DNA of 32,500 nucleotides from Neocallimastix lanati (nom. inval.) (GCA_016946835.1 JACVTC010000003.1:3230001-3262500), one strand, 5' to 3'; shown: positions 11,301 to 18,226, counted from the first letter of the stretch. Numbers and translations are program-made. The notes: generated by a model not told the origin, from the sequence alone.

Positions 11301-12501
11301 TATAATCATTAATCTTAACAGGTATTCGTACAATGATTCCTTCTGAATACTCATCATTCTTAGTCGCTAAACGTATCCTTCCACGACTAATACCTACTTC
11401 TTCATAATTTCCAGGTAATTTCTCATAAAATTTTTTTGTGATAACATTGAGATTGCTACAAGAATCAATTAGTGCTTTACCAGGAATTTCATCTACTGTT
11501 ACATCAACCATGGCAATATCTTCTTCTGAGGTTTCCTTACTTTTGCTAATATAAGAGTGATCAATATTATTTACCAAGGTAGCAGCAGCAATAGTATTGT
11601 TTAATGCACCTATTATTTTCTTTTCAGGTTTTTCTAATTTTAATCCTTGACTTACTTGACTTCTGACTTTTGGAGAAACATTGAGGAGCTGACCGAAACT
11701 AATATTACACTTGGTTTCATTCAAATCTTGTAAAACATTATATTCTTCCTGATCCTTACACATCTTGATGTTCCTAAGCGTTCTACTAATTGTTGCTTTT
11801 TCTTTAGGCTCTTGAAAATCTATGAGCTTCTGTAATGTAATATTCTCATGACCTTCGTCATTAAGCTTTTCAGGAACTTCAATAACTTCCATTTCATTGA
11901 TTTGTTTTGTTTTAATAATTTTATCGTTTTCATTATCGATTAATTTATTTAATCGTTGATGCATTTTATCACTAGTAGTACTGATGCTATTTCTTTGTTT
12001 TGAAGAATCCAGACTTTGCTTTTCTCTTATAGTAATATTATCCTCCCTTTCCTTCCTTTTTCCCTTGTTATTTCCAAAGTTAGCTCTTTCTTTATTCCGA
12101 ATTTGTTTTTCTTTGGCTTTCTCAATATTTATATTAGGCTGCGCCATTATCGAAGGATGTAGTTGATTTTTATTTTTAACAATTATTCTATTTTCTATTT
12201 CCTTCTCTTTTATCTTTCTTATTGCAGGAGTTGTTATAGGGGTAGGATTATCTTTGAGACTTTTACGTTGTCTCTTTTCATTATTTTCACTAGTTTCATC
12301 GTTAGTCGTCAACTTCCTTTTTGTCGCACTAACTATAAATTCTACATCATTCTCATTATCGGATTCTTTGTGAGTTTCATTAGTATAGGAAGCATCTTCT
12401 TTTTCTTCCTTATTATAATCATTTGTACTACTAGGAATGGATTTGTATTGTAATGAAGCTATTTTATTTTTATAGGGAGTGCTTCCTCTCCCTTTTAGTG
12501 G
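8389..12501 (-). CDS. pol: Pol polyprotein (protease, reverse transcriptase, RNase H, integrase), expressed as Gag-Pol by -1 frameshift
   Basis: The frame is open from 12516 down to the TAG at 8389. There is no good ATG near its beginning (a TTG lies at 12312), so it should start by -1 slippage at 12501, giving about 1,370 residues after Gag. The first 340 or so residues are charged and Lys/Asn/Glu-rich without a known domain. Then come: aspartic protease with LIDSCSN (Asp at 11466; D-S-C instead of D-S/T-G); RT with VDYRKVND, DLYSGYHQI, MPFGLTGAPATFQ and FIDDIL (catalytic DD at 10399-10404); RNase H (RTDASYEGIGG, TDHKPL); integrase with an HHCC zinc finger (HHVGHEG...CEKC) and catalytic D,D35E (Asp codons at 9210 and 9033, Glu at 8925); and a GPY/F-type module (PYFVGPLKV). 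No chromodomain follows. The RT carries FIDD where many relatives have YVDD or YLDD. The ORF is intact. Confidence 0.93.
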   Translation of the reverse strand, partial: PLKGRGSTPYKNKIASLQYKSIPSSTNDYNKEEKEDASYTNETHKESDNENDVEFIVSATKRKLTTNDETSENNEKRQRKSLKDNPTPITTPAIRKIKEKEIENRIIVKNKNQLHPSIMAQPNINIEKAKEKQIRNKERANFGNNKGKRKEREDNITIREKQSLDSSKQRNSISTTSDKMHQRLNKLIDNENDKIIKTKQINEMEVIEVPEKLNDEGHENITLQKLIDFQEPKEKATISRTLRNIKMCKDQEEYNVLQDLNETKCNISFGQLLNVSPKVRSQVSQGLKLEKPEKKIIGALNNTIAAATLVNNIDHSYISKSKETSEEDIAMVDVTVDEIPGKALIDSCSNLNVITKKFYEKLPGNYEEVGISRGRIRLATKNDEYSEGIIVRIPVKINDYKMIVDFRIIDDDDPFYDLLINFQTQVEHNLFIHPIRYSLCQFNSQGLIDVIAPINNNFQEEEKLVCIVRKILEDEDTTNELKKLEGLSPQEYIHDEKFLASLCKDYKDVIVKLLEENLDIIATSSEELTPSDLAPHKINLKANAKPVKQRCYRVTKFKSDIIKEELIKLIKKKLVVPSYSEWSSPVVVVPKANGKWRLCVDYRKVNDLTEKDSYALPYIDEIFDSLDGAKIFTTMDLYSGYHQILMDEESVEITSFTTKFGNYQFKVMPFGLTGAPATFQREMNRILFPLIGKCVFNFIDDILIYSKTVEEHIQHIKQVLAIFKEHKLKINIEKCHFMQTEVEVLGHKISTKGLSPQNSKIEAIKAWKEPTNIHELRSFLGAVGYYRNFINEYAQTSAPLCKLLRKGVKYKWNNEQKQSFTKLKEKLINAPILKYPDFSKEFIIRTDASYEGIGGVLLQKDESEIEHPIHFISRSLTKAEKNYGITDLEGTALYYCITKLKPYIMGSPFRTIVFTDHKPLLGLFNNKEPNNARQTRWCLTASMLKVDIRYEQGKKNVVADALSRMKNDKEQKVLAIKTNKDDENDSLPKVIKEFIEEKFTKIDGIDYFIDGNNYRKLVTETNEKLKLILEAHHVGHEGYYKTYQRLRKSYYWNDMVNDIKRIISKCEKCQLNRPQPYPEPTENIPTEVEGPFTHLGLDIIGPLIKTGNKNQYIIVAVDYFTKWVEAEPTENITSKDIIKFLINVFARHGVPQVITTDNGVQFASDMTKIFLDLYDVYVKFTTTYHPESNGLVENRNKEIGKLLRLLGEENKDWDEVLPSALWALRTTKNSVTKHSSFELVYGREDQQPFDIAARPTQGVNKSSDEILLEKFISHYRWTMEAAENVKNASKYWANRREEKNSMKNSKNIRIGDLVLVRNFSRSKLEPYFVGPLKVIKKQFNTVTLADPNTMIQMNRNVHLKNIVKYNSAID

Positions 12502-12507
12502 TTTAAA
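12455..12507 (-). promoter_or_regulatory. Programmed -1 ribosomal frameshift signal: UUUAAAC slippery site plus H-type pseudoknot
   Basis: In the gag frame the codons ...TCT TTA AAC CAC TAA contain the heptamer T TTA AAC (12507-12501), an X XXY YYZ slippery site, four codons before and including the gag stop. Seven nt downstream comes stem 1, AGGGAG (12493-12488) with CTCCCT (12479-12474), 6 bp. Its 8-nt loop contains GAAGC (12485-12481), which can pair with GCTTC at 12459-12455 (stem 2, 5 bp). Loop 1 is 2 nt and loop 3 is 14 nt of only A and T. The pol frame is exactly -1 to gag. Slippery site, frame and spacing are seen directly; the pseudoknot is a predicted fold. Confidence 0.9.
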
Positions 12508-13388
12508 GATTTTCCACTATATAACCGTTTCTTATTTTCTTGAATAATTGCATTTAACTTAGGACAATTATACTGCAAATGTCCTGGATCGCTACAATAA
12601 AAACAGGCTTTAATGGTAAGATTTTTCATTTTTTTTGTTAAGTCCTCCAATTCGTAATCTTTATTTCTTTTTGGGCTTCTAACTTCATAATTCTCTCTTA
12701 CTACCTTTCTGTTGTTTTGATAATTATTCCTGATATTTATTCTTGGGTTGACAATTTCAGTTGAGTACTCTTTTGAGGGTCTCAAATTCATTACTCTATC
12801 AACTTTTTCGGCAATGTCAAACGCCCGATTTAAAGAAATGTCATCCTTAAGGGAGACCTTTTTCCAAGCTTCTTCATTGTTCCTAAGAGCATCAATATAA
12901 TCGAGAACACTGACTCGCTTCTTTCTTTTCTTATCTAATTTCAAATATATGGATCGGAAACGAGTATTAAAGTCTTTTACTCGCTCATTTCTTTTAATTC
13001 TTAAAGCACGGAGCTCACGAAGTAACATATTCTGGTCTTCTTTAAGACCATAAAAAGTTTCTATTGCTTCTACAATTTCCTTTAAGGAAGGATATTCATC
13101 TTTTTTCTTTTCTTCTGAATCAGATTCTTCTTCTTCTTCGTCCTCACTTTCTGATTCAGAATCGGTACTGTAACTTTCAATTAAATCCTGGATAACTTCG
13201 CGAGGCTCTCCAGTAGACGTGAGTAAGCAGGCGGTAAAAATCTTTTTGGGATCAGTAACTTCCTCAAGTTTTATCCATAATCGGATTTCTGATTCCCAAG
13301 ATTTGATATCGAGATTTTCCTTTGAAATTTTCTCGATATCTTTTAATTCCTTTTTTAATTCTTTAAAATTGATTTTATTTTCAGCCAT
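12495..13388 (-). CDS. gag: Gag, nucleocapsid-type structural protein with CCHC zinc knuckle
   Basis: From the first ATG in frame (13388-13386, MAENK...) the protein is 297 residues. The frame extends 13 codons upstream but only to a TTG, so the ATG is preferred. Seen: a Trp/Leu-rich capsid-like N-terminal half (SWESEIRLWIKLEEV...), a strongly acidic Ser/Glu/Asp stretch at about residues 75-98, a helical RE-LRALRIKRNERVKDFNTRF segment like the retrotransposon gag domain, a basic region, and one CX2CX4HX4C knuckle (CFYCSDPGHLQYNC, about 262-275) for RNA binding. The stop overlaps the pol frame, and the UUUAAAC slippery site lies three codons before the end. Gag should assemble the virus-like particle that carries element RNA. 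Confidence 0.9.
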   Translation of the reverse strand: MAENKINFKELKKELKDIEKISKENLDIKSWESEIRLWIKLEEVTDPKKIFTACLLTSTGEPREVIQDLIESYSTDSESESEDEEEEESDSEEKKKDEYPSLKEIVEAIETFYGLKEDQNMLLRELRALRIKRNERVKDFNTRFRSIYLKLDKKRKKRVSVLDYIDALRNNEEAWKKVSLKDDISLNRAFDIAEKVDRVMNLRPSKEYSTEIVNPRINIRNNYQNNRKVVRENYEVRSPKRNKDYELEDLTKKMKNLTIKACFYCSDPGHLQYNCPKLNAIIQENKKRLYSGKSLNH

Positions 13389-13511
13389 TTGAAAATTTAA
13401 AAATGGTATTAATGCTATGATATCCAATTTAAAAATATGTTTACTTTAAAAATATATTTAATAACAAAAAAAAAAAATAAATTTATCTTTGTTTTATACT
13501 AATATAATTAT

Positions 13512-13677
13512 GGACTCAGAAAACCCTCTGACAATCCAATTCTTTATTCCAATAATAATTCAGACTCAGAATCTCTCTCTGAAAATCTGATAAATTAATT
13601 CAGACTCGAAAACACCCTTCGAAAATCTGAAACTAAAAAAAATAAATTCAGACTCAAAAACGCAATTTGAAAATCTG
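13512..13677 (-). repeat. Array of four hairpin units with compensatory changes upstream of gag
   Basis: Three 29-nt units (13561-13589, 13601-13629, 13649-13677) share the outer stem CAGA/TCTG. Their inner 5-bp stems differ but keep pairing: TCAGA/TCTGA, TCGAA/TTCGA, TCAAA/TTTGA. A fourth, partial unit at 13512-13532 has TCAGA/TCTGA. The array ends about 124 nt before the gag ATG. Changes on both sides of a pair argue that the hairpin itself is maintained. Confidence 0.8.
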
Positions 13678-13989
13678 AAGCTTTTTATTATGAATTTTAA
13701 TGTTTATTATATTCTCTTAAGCATTAATACACAAAATATGTATATCTTAATCTTTTTTTTTTTAAATTTATTTGTAGTAATAACTTCTTTATTTAATTTT
13801 ATTTAATATATTTATTTCCTTTATTAAAATAATTAATATAACATAAAGCAAATTGTATAAATACTTAAATAATAATAATAATGTATATTTATTTTTATTT
13901 TTATTTCTTTTTTGTATATATTTATTATTCTATTAATTCTTTGTTATAACATTTAATGAAATATTAAATAAAAAGTTAAAATACAAGCC

Positions 13990-14275
13990 AAACTATATAG
14001 TGTTGAACCATCAAATATATAGCTTGTTAACCCTTCTTACAATAAGTCCCCTTAGCTCTTTATTGATAAGTTGATAATGTCGATTGTTAATTATTAAGAA
14101 ACTTAATAAAAAGAAGGTAGCAATATTAAATTCTTTTTAATTTGGCTAACTTATTGTTAGTAATAAAGAAGATAATAACGTATCCTTCCCAGTATCAACA
14201 AGATCAAAACAATAAAGTATTATGTGTGGGTGTTCAACTATCCCGCGTAGAGAGTTGTAAGACAGCTTATTTATA
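13990..14275 (-). other. Non-AT island in the retrotransposon leader
   Basis: The segment around 14030-14270 has clearly more G and C than its flanks (for example ctatcccgcgtagagagttgtaag near 14240-14263) but no ORF and no known motif. It is probably part of the leader RNA. Confidence 0.4.
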
Positions 14276-14661
14276 TTTTTCTTTTTAATTAAAATTTAAT
14301 TAATTATATAACGAATAATAGAAAATTTAACACACAAAAAAAAAAATTTCAATTATAAAAATTTCGAAAAAAAAAAAATTTAATTATATAAAATCATAAA
14401 AAATAATACACTTATTTGAAAAATAATAATAATAATCTAATTTTATATATTCTATATATATATATTGTACATGTATATATTAAAAAAAAATAAAATAAAC
14501 TGATAAACATAAAAAAAAATTACAATTTATTATTTAGAATTATTAATATAAAAAAAAAATTTATTTATAAAATTTATTCTTATTTAAAAAAAAAATTAAA
14601 AATTTGTACTACAAAAAAAAAAAAATTTTTTTTTGCTTATTATTTTAATATTTATCATTAA

Positions 14662-14724
<63 letters not shown>

Positions 14725-14765
14725 TATATAAATCTATATCTATGATAATACTATTGGTTAAAAAA

Positions 14766-14814
<49 letters not shown>

Positions 14815-14930
14815 TTGTTCTACACTAAAGAAAAATTTAATTTATTATTTATTAAAAAAAATTTATTAATGAAATATTTATTATTTTAATAAAAGGAAAA
14901 AAAATATATATATTTTTATTTTATTGCAAA

Positions 14931-14961
<31 letters not shown>

Positions 14962-15009
14962 GGCGAACAAATTTATAAAAGCCTAAAATAAAAATAAAAA
15001 AAAAACTAT

Positions 15010-15300
15010 ATATTTTAACGTCACTTCGCAAGAATGACCAGGGTTTTATCAGGGATCGAACCTGACCCACCTCTTATTTTCTGCGCGAGTGAACAAACTA
15101 TCACCTGTTGAAGTGTGTAGTTGCCTTCAGCGTGAAGGTTTTATAGTTCTAGGGCGTATTTGCCTAATTGTCAAGGATTTGTTCCTTGAGATACTCGCGT
15201 TTACAATCTACAAAACCTTGCAAAATTGTAAATAAGAGTTTATGAAATTAATATCCTGCAAGCTAACACTGTCTTACTCGAATATTAACTTCGTAAATTT
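15010..15300 (-). ncRNA. Structured leader island with tRNA-like segment and B-box-like motif
   Basis: On the minus strand the segment contains GGTTCGATCCC (15051-15061), matching the tRNA B box. It lies in a perfect T-arm-like hairpin TCAGG-TTCGATC-CCTGA and is preceded by a D-arm-like hairpin GTGA-TAGTTTGT-TCAC. No matching acceptor or anticodon stem was found, so it is not a standard tRNA. Other perfect hairpins in the same island are TCAAGGA/TCCTTGA, CCTTCA/TGAAGG and GTCA..CTT-GCG-AAG-TGAC. It is a likely structured domain of the element RNA, and a decayed tRNA captured in the leader is possible. Confidence 0.5.
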
Positions 15301-15479
15301 GTTAACTTTTTATTATTTTTTTTTTTTTATTATTATTTTTTATTCTATAATCGATAATTAAATAAAGTTACTACAAAAACTAAAGTTTTCCAAAGTTTTT
15401 TTTTTTTTTTTTTTTATTATAACTTTTATTATTATTAATATTAATATTAAATTATTAATTATTATTATTTAACAAAACT

Positions 15480-15700
15480 TATGGATAATCTGATAGTATA
15501 CCCTGTCTGACGTGCAGCTTGCCTCTTCACGGCGTCATGCCACGCGGGTACCACGGCTACTGTATTCAATATAAAATACAGCAGTCCAGAGCCTACTAGC
15601 CCAATTACTATGTAGGTTAAACTTAGCCCGGAAATCTATATCCAAGGCTTTGTTAAATAATTTAATTAATAAATAATATTAAATTTTATTTTTCTAATAT
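15480..15700 (-). ncRNA. Structured leader island next to the primer-binding site
   Basis: In element sense this is the first non-AT segment after the PBS. It contains a 10-bp stem (CTGCTGTATT with AATACAGTAG, one G-T pair, 8-nt loop), a GTACCC/GGGTAT closing helix and an inner TGACG/CGTCA helix. The position fits a packaging, dimerisation or reverse-transcription initiation domain. The role is inferred from position only. Confidence 0.5.
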
Positions 15701-15718
15701 TCCCCGATATCTCCACCA
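15701..15718 (-). other. Primer-binding-site candidate
   Basis: Seven nt inside the 5' LTR, the minus strand reads TGGTGGAGATATCGGGGA. It begins with TGG, complementary to the CCA end of a tRNA, and would pair with a tRNA ending CCCCGATATCTCCACCA. I do not recognise the tRNA. The 7-nt gap from the LTR is a little larger than usual. Confidence 0.55.
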
Positions 15719-15725
15719 TAAATTA

Positions 15726-16565
15726 TGTTATGGTTCGGGTTTTATTAGAATTTTATTTAATTATTTATTTTTAATATTTTTCTGTCTACATTTTAATTAT
15801 TGAAAAACTTCACTTATTTATACTTTTTGAAAAAAAATAAATATGTAAAGCCTTTCTACATTTTATTATCATATTTAAAAAAAAAATATTTACTATTACT
15901 AATTACTTAAAATTTTATATTAATTTAAATTAACTAATTCATAAGTATTTTTATTTTAATAAATTTTGTTTATATAATTTTATATTATTTTTCATATACT
16001 AAAACTAAATTATTTAATATATACGAAAAGTAACAAGCAAAATTTAAAAAGATTTTACAGAAAAATAAAGTTATTTTAATCAAGAATGTTAATATAATAT
16101 TCTTATATTTTATATAAAATAAATTTAAAAACTATAATATATTTAATATTTATTATTAATCAATTAAGATTTGATTTTATTTGTGGGGAATAAAAATATA
16201 AAATAATCAATTTAAAAATAAAATAAAATACTAAAAAGAATACAAGTTTAATATTGATACAATATAATAATAATATAATAATATATTTGAAAATAAAAAT
16301 AAAATATTAATATTGATAATATCCACTTTAATAAAATAATAAAATTTAAGGTTAAATTATAGATATTGATATTAATAATAAAAATATAAAATTATTGATA
16401 ATATTTTAGAAACTTTTAATAAAAATATAAAAAAAATAAATATATTTAGAAAATATTTTAGTATAGAAAATATAGTAAAGTAATATTAAGTAAAGAATAA
16501 TATAATGGATTCTAAAGTAAGTTGAAATTCTAATTAATAATCCATTATATGTTCGTTCTTTACCA
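15726..16565 (-). repeat. 5' LTR of the Ty3/gypsy element (840 bp)
   Basis: Identical on reading to 7526-8365. As the 5' LTR it should hold the Pol II promoter. Its outer end lies 16 bp from the tRNA-Arg gene, so element and tRNA are transcribed divergently. The 11-bp inverted repeat is at 16501-16511 and 16539-16549. Confidence 0.95.
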
Positions 16566-16569
16566 AAAA
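16566..16569. other. Putative 4-bp target-site duplication (right)
   Basis: AAAA directly after the LTR terminal CA, equal to 7522-7525. It lies 13-16 bp before the mature tRNA 5' end. Confidence 0.55.
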
Positions 16570-16581
16570 TTTTGATCTCAT

Positions 16582-16654
16582 GATCCTGTGGCGAAATGGA
16601 TAACGCGTTGCCCTCCGGAGGCGAAGATTGCGGGTTCGAGTCCCGCCAGGGTCG
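16582..16654 (+). tRNA. tRNA-Arg, anticodon CCG
   Basis: A 73-nt cloverleaf without intron. The acceptor stem GATCCTG pairs with CAGGGTC (one T-G pair), with discriminator G. The D arm contains GG (ATGGATAA). The anticodon stem TTGCC/GGCGA has loop CTCCGGA, giving anticodon CCG. The variable loop is AGATT. The T arm is GCGGG-TTCGAGT-CCCGC, with the B box GGTTCGAGTCC. CCA is not encoded, as usual in eukaryotes. It decodes CGG. A T6 run about ten bases downstream is a Pol III terminator. Confidence 0.95.
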
Positions 16655-16664
16655 GAGGTTTATT

Positions 16665-16670
16665 TTTTAT
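16665..16670 (+). terminator. Pol III terminator (T run) of tRNA-Arg
   Basis: A run of six T shortly after the tRNA 3' end, the standard RNA polymerase III stop. Confidence 0.75.
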
Positions 16671-16759
16671 TGTTTATAATATTTTTTTTTTTTTTTAAAA
16701 AAAACTATTTTAAATAAATATTATATTCTATATATATTCTATAGGTTTATCATAAAATA

Positions 16760-17408
16760 AAAATGTATAGACACACACATAATAGGTACCCATATTTCCT
16801 ATTAGTGCCTTAACAATAATTACCTTAGGTATGATGATATATGGCATCTATCATCAGTACCTACATATATTTCCATTGTATCAGAACGGGAAACATTCAT
16901 TCTCTCCAGTGGATATAATCATTGGAGTGTTGGAATTTGTCCCTCCTAATTTCAATAGAATTAACCTGGAGATATCATCAAAGACCAATGATTAAGTCAT
17001 AGCGTAATATCAGGATGGATAAAGAATAAGCAGTAGAGGGAAAGCCTTTTTGGGTACCACTGTGGTTGTATAATACCCTAGAATAGAAAACCTCAATGCT
17101 TATTTGGTGCCATGTCAGGGACTATTATACTTATTATTATTAGTATTTGAGTATATGATTTCATCTGTCCATGTAGATATATTCTTACTAATTATGAACT
17201 AGTACATATCTCCATGGTTAGGTTATGTTGGCCTCGTTTCAAAGGGAAGTTAGGAAATGGAGAAAAGTACTTCGAGAAAAAGCGTACTTGAAAATTCTCA
17301 GCAATAATATGCATGTCAGAACGTCAATGCTGAATACTTATTTAGGCTGCCTATATGGAGGTGTTGTGACTACCTCAATATTCCCACAAAGGGTGATACA
17401 AACCGGAA

Positions 17409-17490
<82 letters not shown>
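16760..17490 (+). other. Unidentified block ending in a long A tail and (AAT)n; retroposon-like
   Basis: About 650 bp has a much more balanced composition than the surroundings and ends at 17410-17451 in about 42 A followed by (AAT)n to about 17490. That end is typical of a reverse-transcribed insertion (LINE or SINE 3' end, or processed transcript). One frame on + gives a plausible decayed peptide (for example FSPVDIIIGVLEFVPPNF near 16900-16955) broken by TAA codons. No known family motif was recognised, so it may be a LINE 3' part, another decayed element or a dead gene. Confidence 0.45.
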
Positions 17491-17493
<3 letters not shown>

Positions 17494-18011
17494 TAAAATA
17501 AAACAATTACTCAGTGGTGGTGACACATTTATTAAGAAAACATTTATGTATCTTCTTTGTGTATAAATAAATTATAAACTTAATTTATATTATATAATTT
17601 TATATAAATATTTTCTTTATTCTGTCTAATATTTATATAAATTATATAACTTGTTTTAGATAAAATAAAGAATATTTATATTTATTTATATTTTTTTAAT
17701 ATTTTGTTAAATAGTAAAAAATAAAGTAGGGATTCAATTCCCAAATAAAAAAAAAAAAAAATAAAATATTAATAATAATAATAATAAAATTATTACAAAT
17801 TCACAAAGGGTAATAATCTAATAAATAAATAAATAATGATAAAAAAAATTTTTTTTTTATAACCACCAATTATTCATTTATTATATTTTTATTTATTAAT
17901 ATAAAATTGAAATAATAAAAGAGGAAATAATAAAAGAGGAAATAAAATTTAAAATTAAAACTAAAATATAAAAATATAAAATATAAATCAATGGAATAAT
18001 ACAAATTAAAA

Positions 18012-18053
<42 letters not shown>

Positions 18054-18131
18054 CTTATCAATATTTTACAAATTAATCGATTAACTTTATTAATAAATAA
18101 GTTTCAGCACCTTATTATTAACAAAAATTAA

Positions 18132-18226
<95 letters not shown>

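Larger units (their letters stand above)
13389..15725 (-). other. Long 5' leader of the retrotransposon with structured islands
   Basis: About 2.3 kb between the 5' LTR and gag with no ORF. Long AT stretches, including T runs of roughly 50 bp (14669-14720) and 40 bp (14770-14808), separate four non-AT islands: 15480-15718, 15010-15300, 13990-14275 and 13512-13677. Leaders of this family usually carry packaging and dimerisation signals; a leader this long also invites thought of internal ribosome entry or splicing, neither of which can be shown here. Confidence 0.8.
7526..16565 (-). mobile_element. Complete Ty3/gypsy (Metaviridae-type) LTR retrotransposon
   Basis: A 9,040-bp element on the minus strand. 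Order in the element's sense: 5' LTR (16565-15726), PBS-like site, a leader of about 2.3 kb, gag, a -1 frameshift site, pol, polypurine tract, 3' LTR (8365-7526). The pol order protease-RT-RNase H-integrase is that of Ty3/gypsy, not Ty1/copia. LTRs begin TG and end CA. A 4-bp AAAA flank is present on both sides (7522-7525 and 16566-16569). Compared line by line the two LTRs are identical, and both ORFs are free of internal stops, so the copy is recent and could be active. There is no env-like ORF and no chromodomain at the integrase C-terminus. It lies 16 bp from the 5' end of a tRNA-Arg gene. Confidence 0.95.

Noticed and set aside
12163-12453. 96-codon + strand frame (also 10331-10516 and 11984-12166)
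   Set aside because: Antisense shadows of pol; hydrophobic composition results from reading Lys/Glu-rich codons in reverse.
12313-12494. Apparent non-coding gap between pol and gag if pol starts at 12312
   Set aside because: 12312 is a TTG, and the pol frame is open back to 12516, overlapping gag. Translation enters by -1 frameshift, so there is no gap.
13389-13427. Upstream start for gag at 13427
   Set aside because: The codon is TTG, not ATG. The first ATG in frame is at 13388-13386.
15051-15110. A genuine tRNA gene in the retrotransposon leader
   Set aside because: T and D arms are seen, but acceptor and anticodon stems do not pair; kept only as a tRNA-like segment.
7526-16565. An env gene or endogenous retrovirus
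   Set aside because: Only 23 bp separate the pol stop from the 3' LTR, and no further ORF exists in the element.
17225-17455. 76-codon + strand frame ending in poly-Lys
   Set aside because: The Lys run is the A tail at 17410-17451; no domain recognised and no supporting codon pattern.
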